Shown here piece after piece: positions 63,903 through 64,000 of a DNA stretch of 64,000 bases. The notes under the pieces were generated by a model, which did no database searches, was not told where the DNA came from, and worked only from the letters and a program-made list of their open reading frames with translations. This stretch comes from Bacteroidales bacterium UBA5507. Its GTDB lineage: Bacteria > Bacteroidota > Bacteroidia > Bacteroidales > Lentimicrobiaceae. Both the position numbers and the translations under genes were made by a program. Where the stretch lies: positions 1 through 64,000 of the forward strand of contig DIOT01000056.1 in NCBI GenBank assembly GCA_002426195.1. Direction: 5' to 3'. How positions within the stretch are numbered: the first letter of the stretch is position 1; the number at the start of each line of letters is the position of its first letter.

Positions 63903-64000
63903 ATGGAAGGATTTTTGATAAAACAGCTTGGAATATTATTAGTAAGTGCAGTAAAATTTTTAGTAGCAGCTCCTGCTTCCTCACTTTTAGGGTTCTCATA
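63903..64000 (+). CDS. 5' end of a small membrane protein gene (cut by the window)
   Basis: From the ATG the frame stays open to the window end (32 codons). The product begins with a short charged head and a long hydrophobic stretch (LGILLVSAVKFLVAAPASSLLGFS), so it is a membrane protein or has an uncleaved signal anchor. No function can be assigned from this piece. Confidence 0.45.
   Translation, partial: MEGFLIKQLGILLVSAVKFLVAAPASSLLGFS

Noticed and set aside
1..64000. Insertion sequences, integrase, att sites, prophage or defence genes
   Set aside because: No transposase, integrase, phage, restriction or other defence domain was recognised, and no direct repeats flank a foreign block.

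Overview
The window looks like a chromosomal piece of an AT-rich member of the Bacteroidota, most likely Bacteroidales or a close order. The evidence is: secreted proteins with C-terminal type IX secretion sorting domains, Bacteroidetes-type promoters (TTTG or TTG, about 19-20 nt, then TAnnTTTG) seen repeatedly, weak Shine-Dalgarno sequences, lipoproteins with short lipoboxes, and PAS hybrid histidine kinases. I see no insertion sequence, prophage, CRISPR array or rRNA.

Region 1 (1-10.4 kb) is housekeeping: a phosphoesterase lipoprotein, a 1-Cys-like peroxiredoxin, two exported proteins (one with PKD, GEVED and T9SS domains), tRNA-Leu and tRNA-Gly, mutS, and a SpoU methyltransferase. Region 2 (10.5-18.1 kb) is a block of exported proteins: an OmpA/TPR outer membrane protein, a coiled-coil lipoprotein, a small secreted protein, an unrecognised secreted protein, and a large LRR protein. 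The LRR protein starts with a domain that resembles the small secreted protein and has three WWN-LRR modules. Region 3 (18.1-20.5 kb) encodes a MobB-like NTPase with the ATPase and permease of a molybdate/tungstate importer. The matching binding protein and a ModE-like regulator lie about 28 kb away (48.1-49.3 kb).

Region 4 (20.6-46 kb) is surface construction. gmd and fcl make GDP-L-fucose. Two giant paralogous beta-helix/cadherin T9SS proteins follow. Then comes a long minus-strand exopolysaccharide locus: Wzy-like polymerase, glycosyltransferases, NodB-type deacetylase, asparagine-synthetase-like protein, CapK/PaaK-like adenylate-forming protein, CapA-like protein, Alg14/Alg13-like pair, polyprenyl-phosphate sugar transferase, Wza and Wzc. 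No Wzx flippase is visible in it.

Region 5 (46-64 kb) is metabolic and regulatory: an ALDH7-type dehydrogenase, PruA, an SDR, a DegT aminotransferase, OsmC, type II pantothenate kinase, and three related PAS histidine kinases within 8 kb. A His/Asp-rich lipoprotein behind a striking palindrome, a beta-barrel protein and the start of a membrane protein cut by the window end complete it.

The strongest unexplained signals are: the envelope block with its shared domain and WWN-LRR repeats; the palindrome that encloses a promoter element before the His-rich lipoprotein; the palindrome between the HTH gene and pantothenate kinase; the palindrome overlapping the modE promoter; and the degenerate asparagine-synthetase-like protein in a polysaccharide locus without a flippase. 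Many annotated starts were moved from a TTG or GTG at the edge of the open frame to an internal ATG; reasons are given per gene. All functional calls rest on motif recognition by eye, without database searches.
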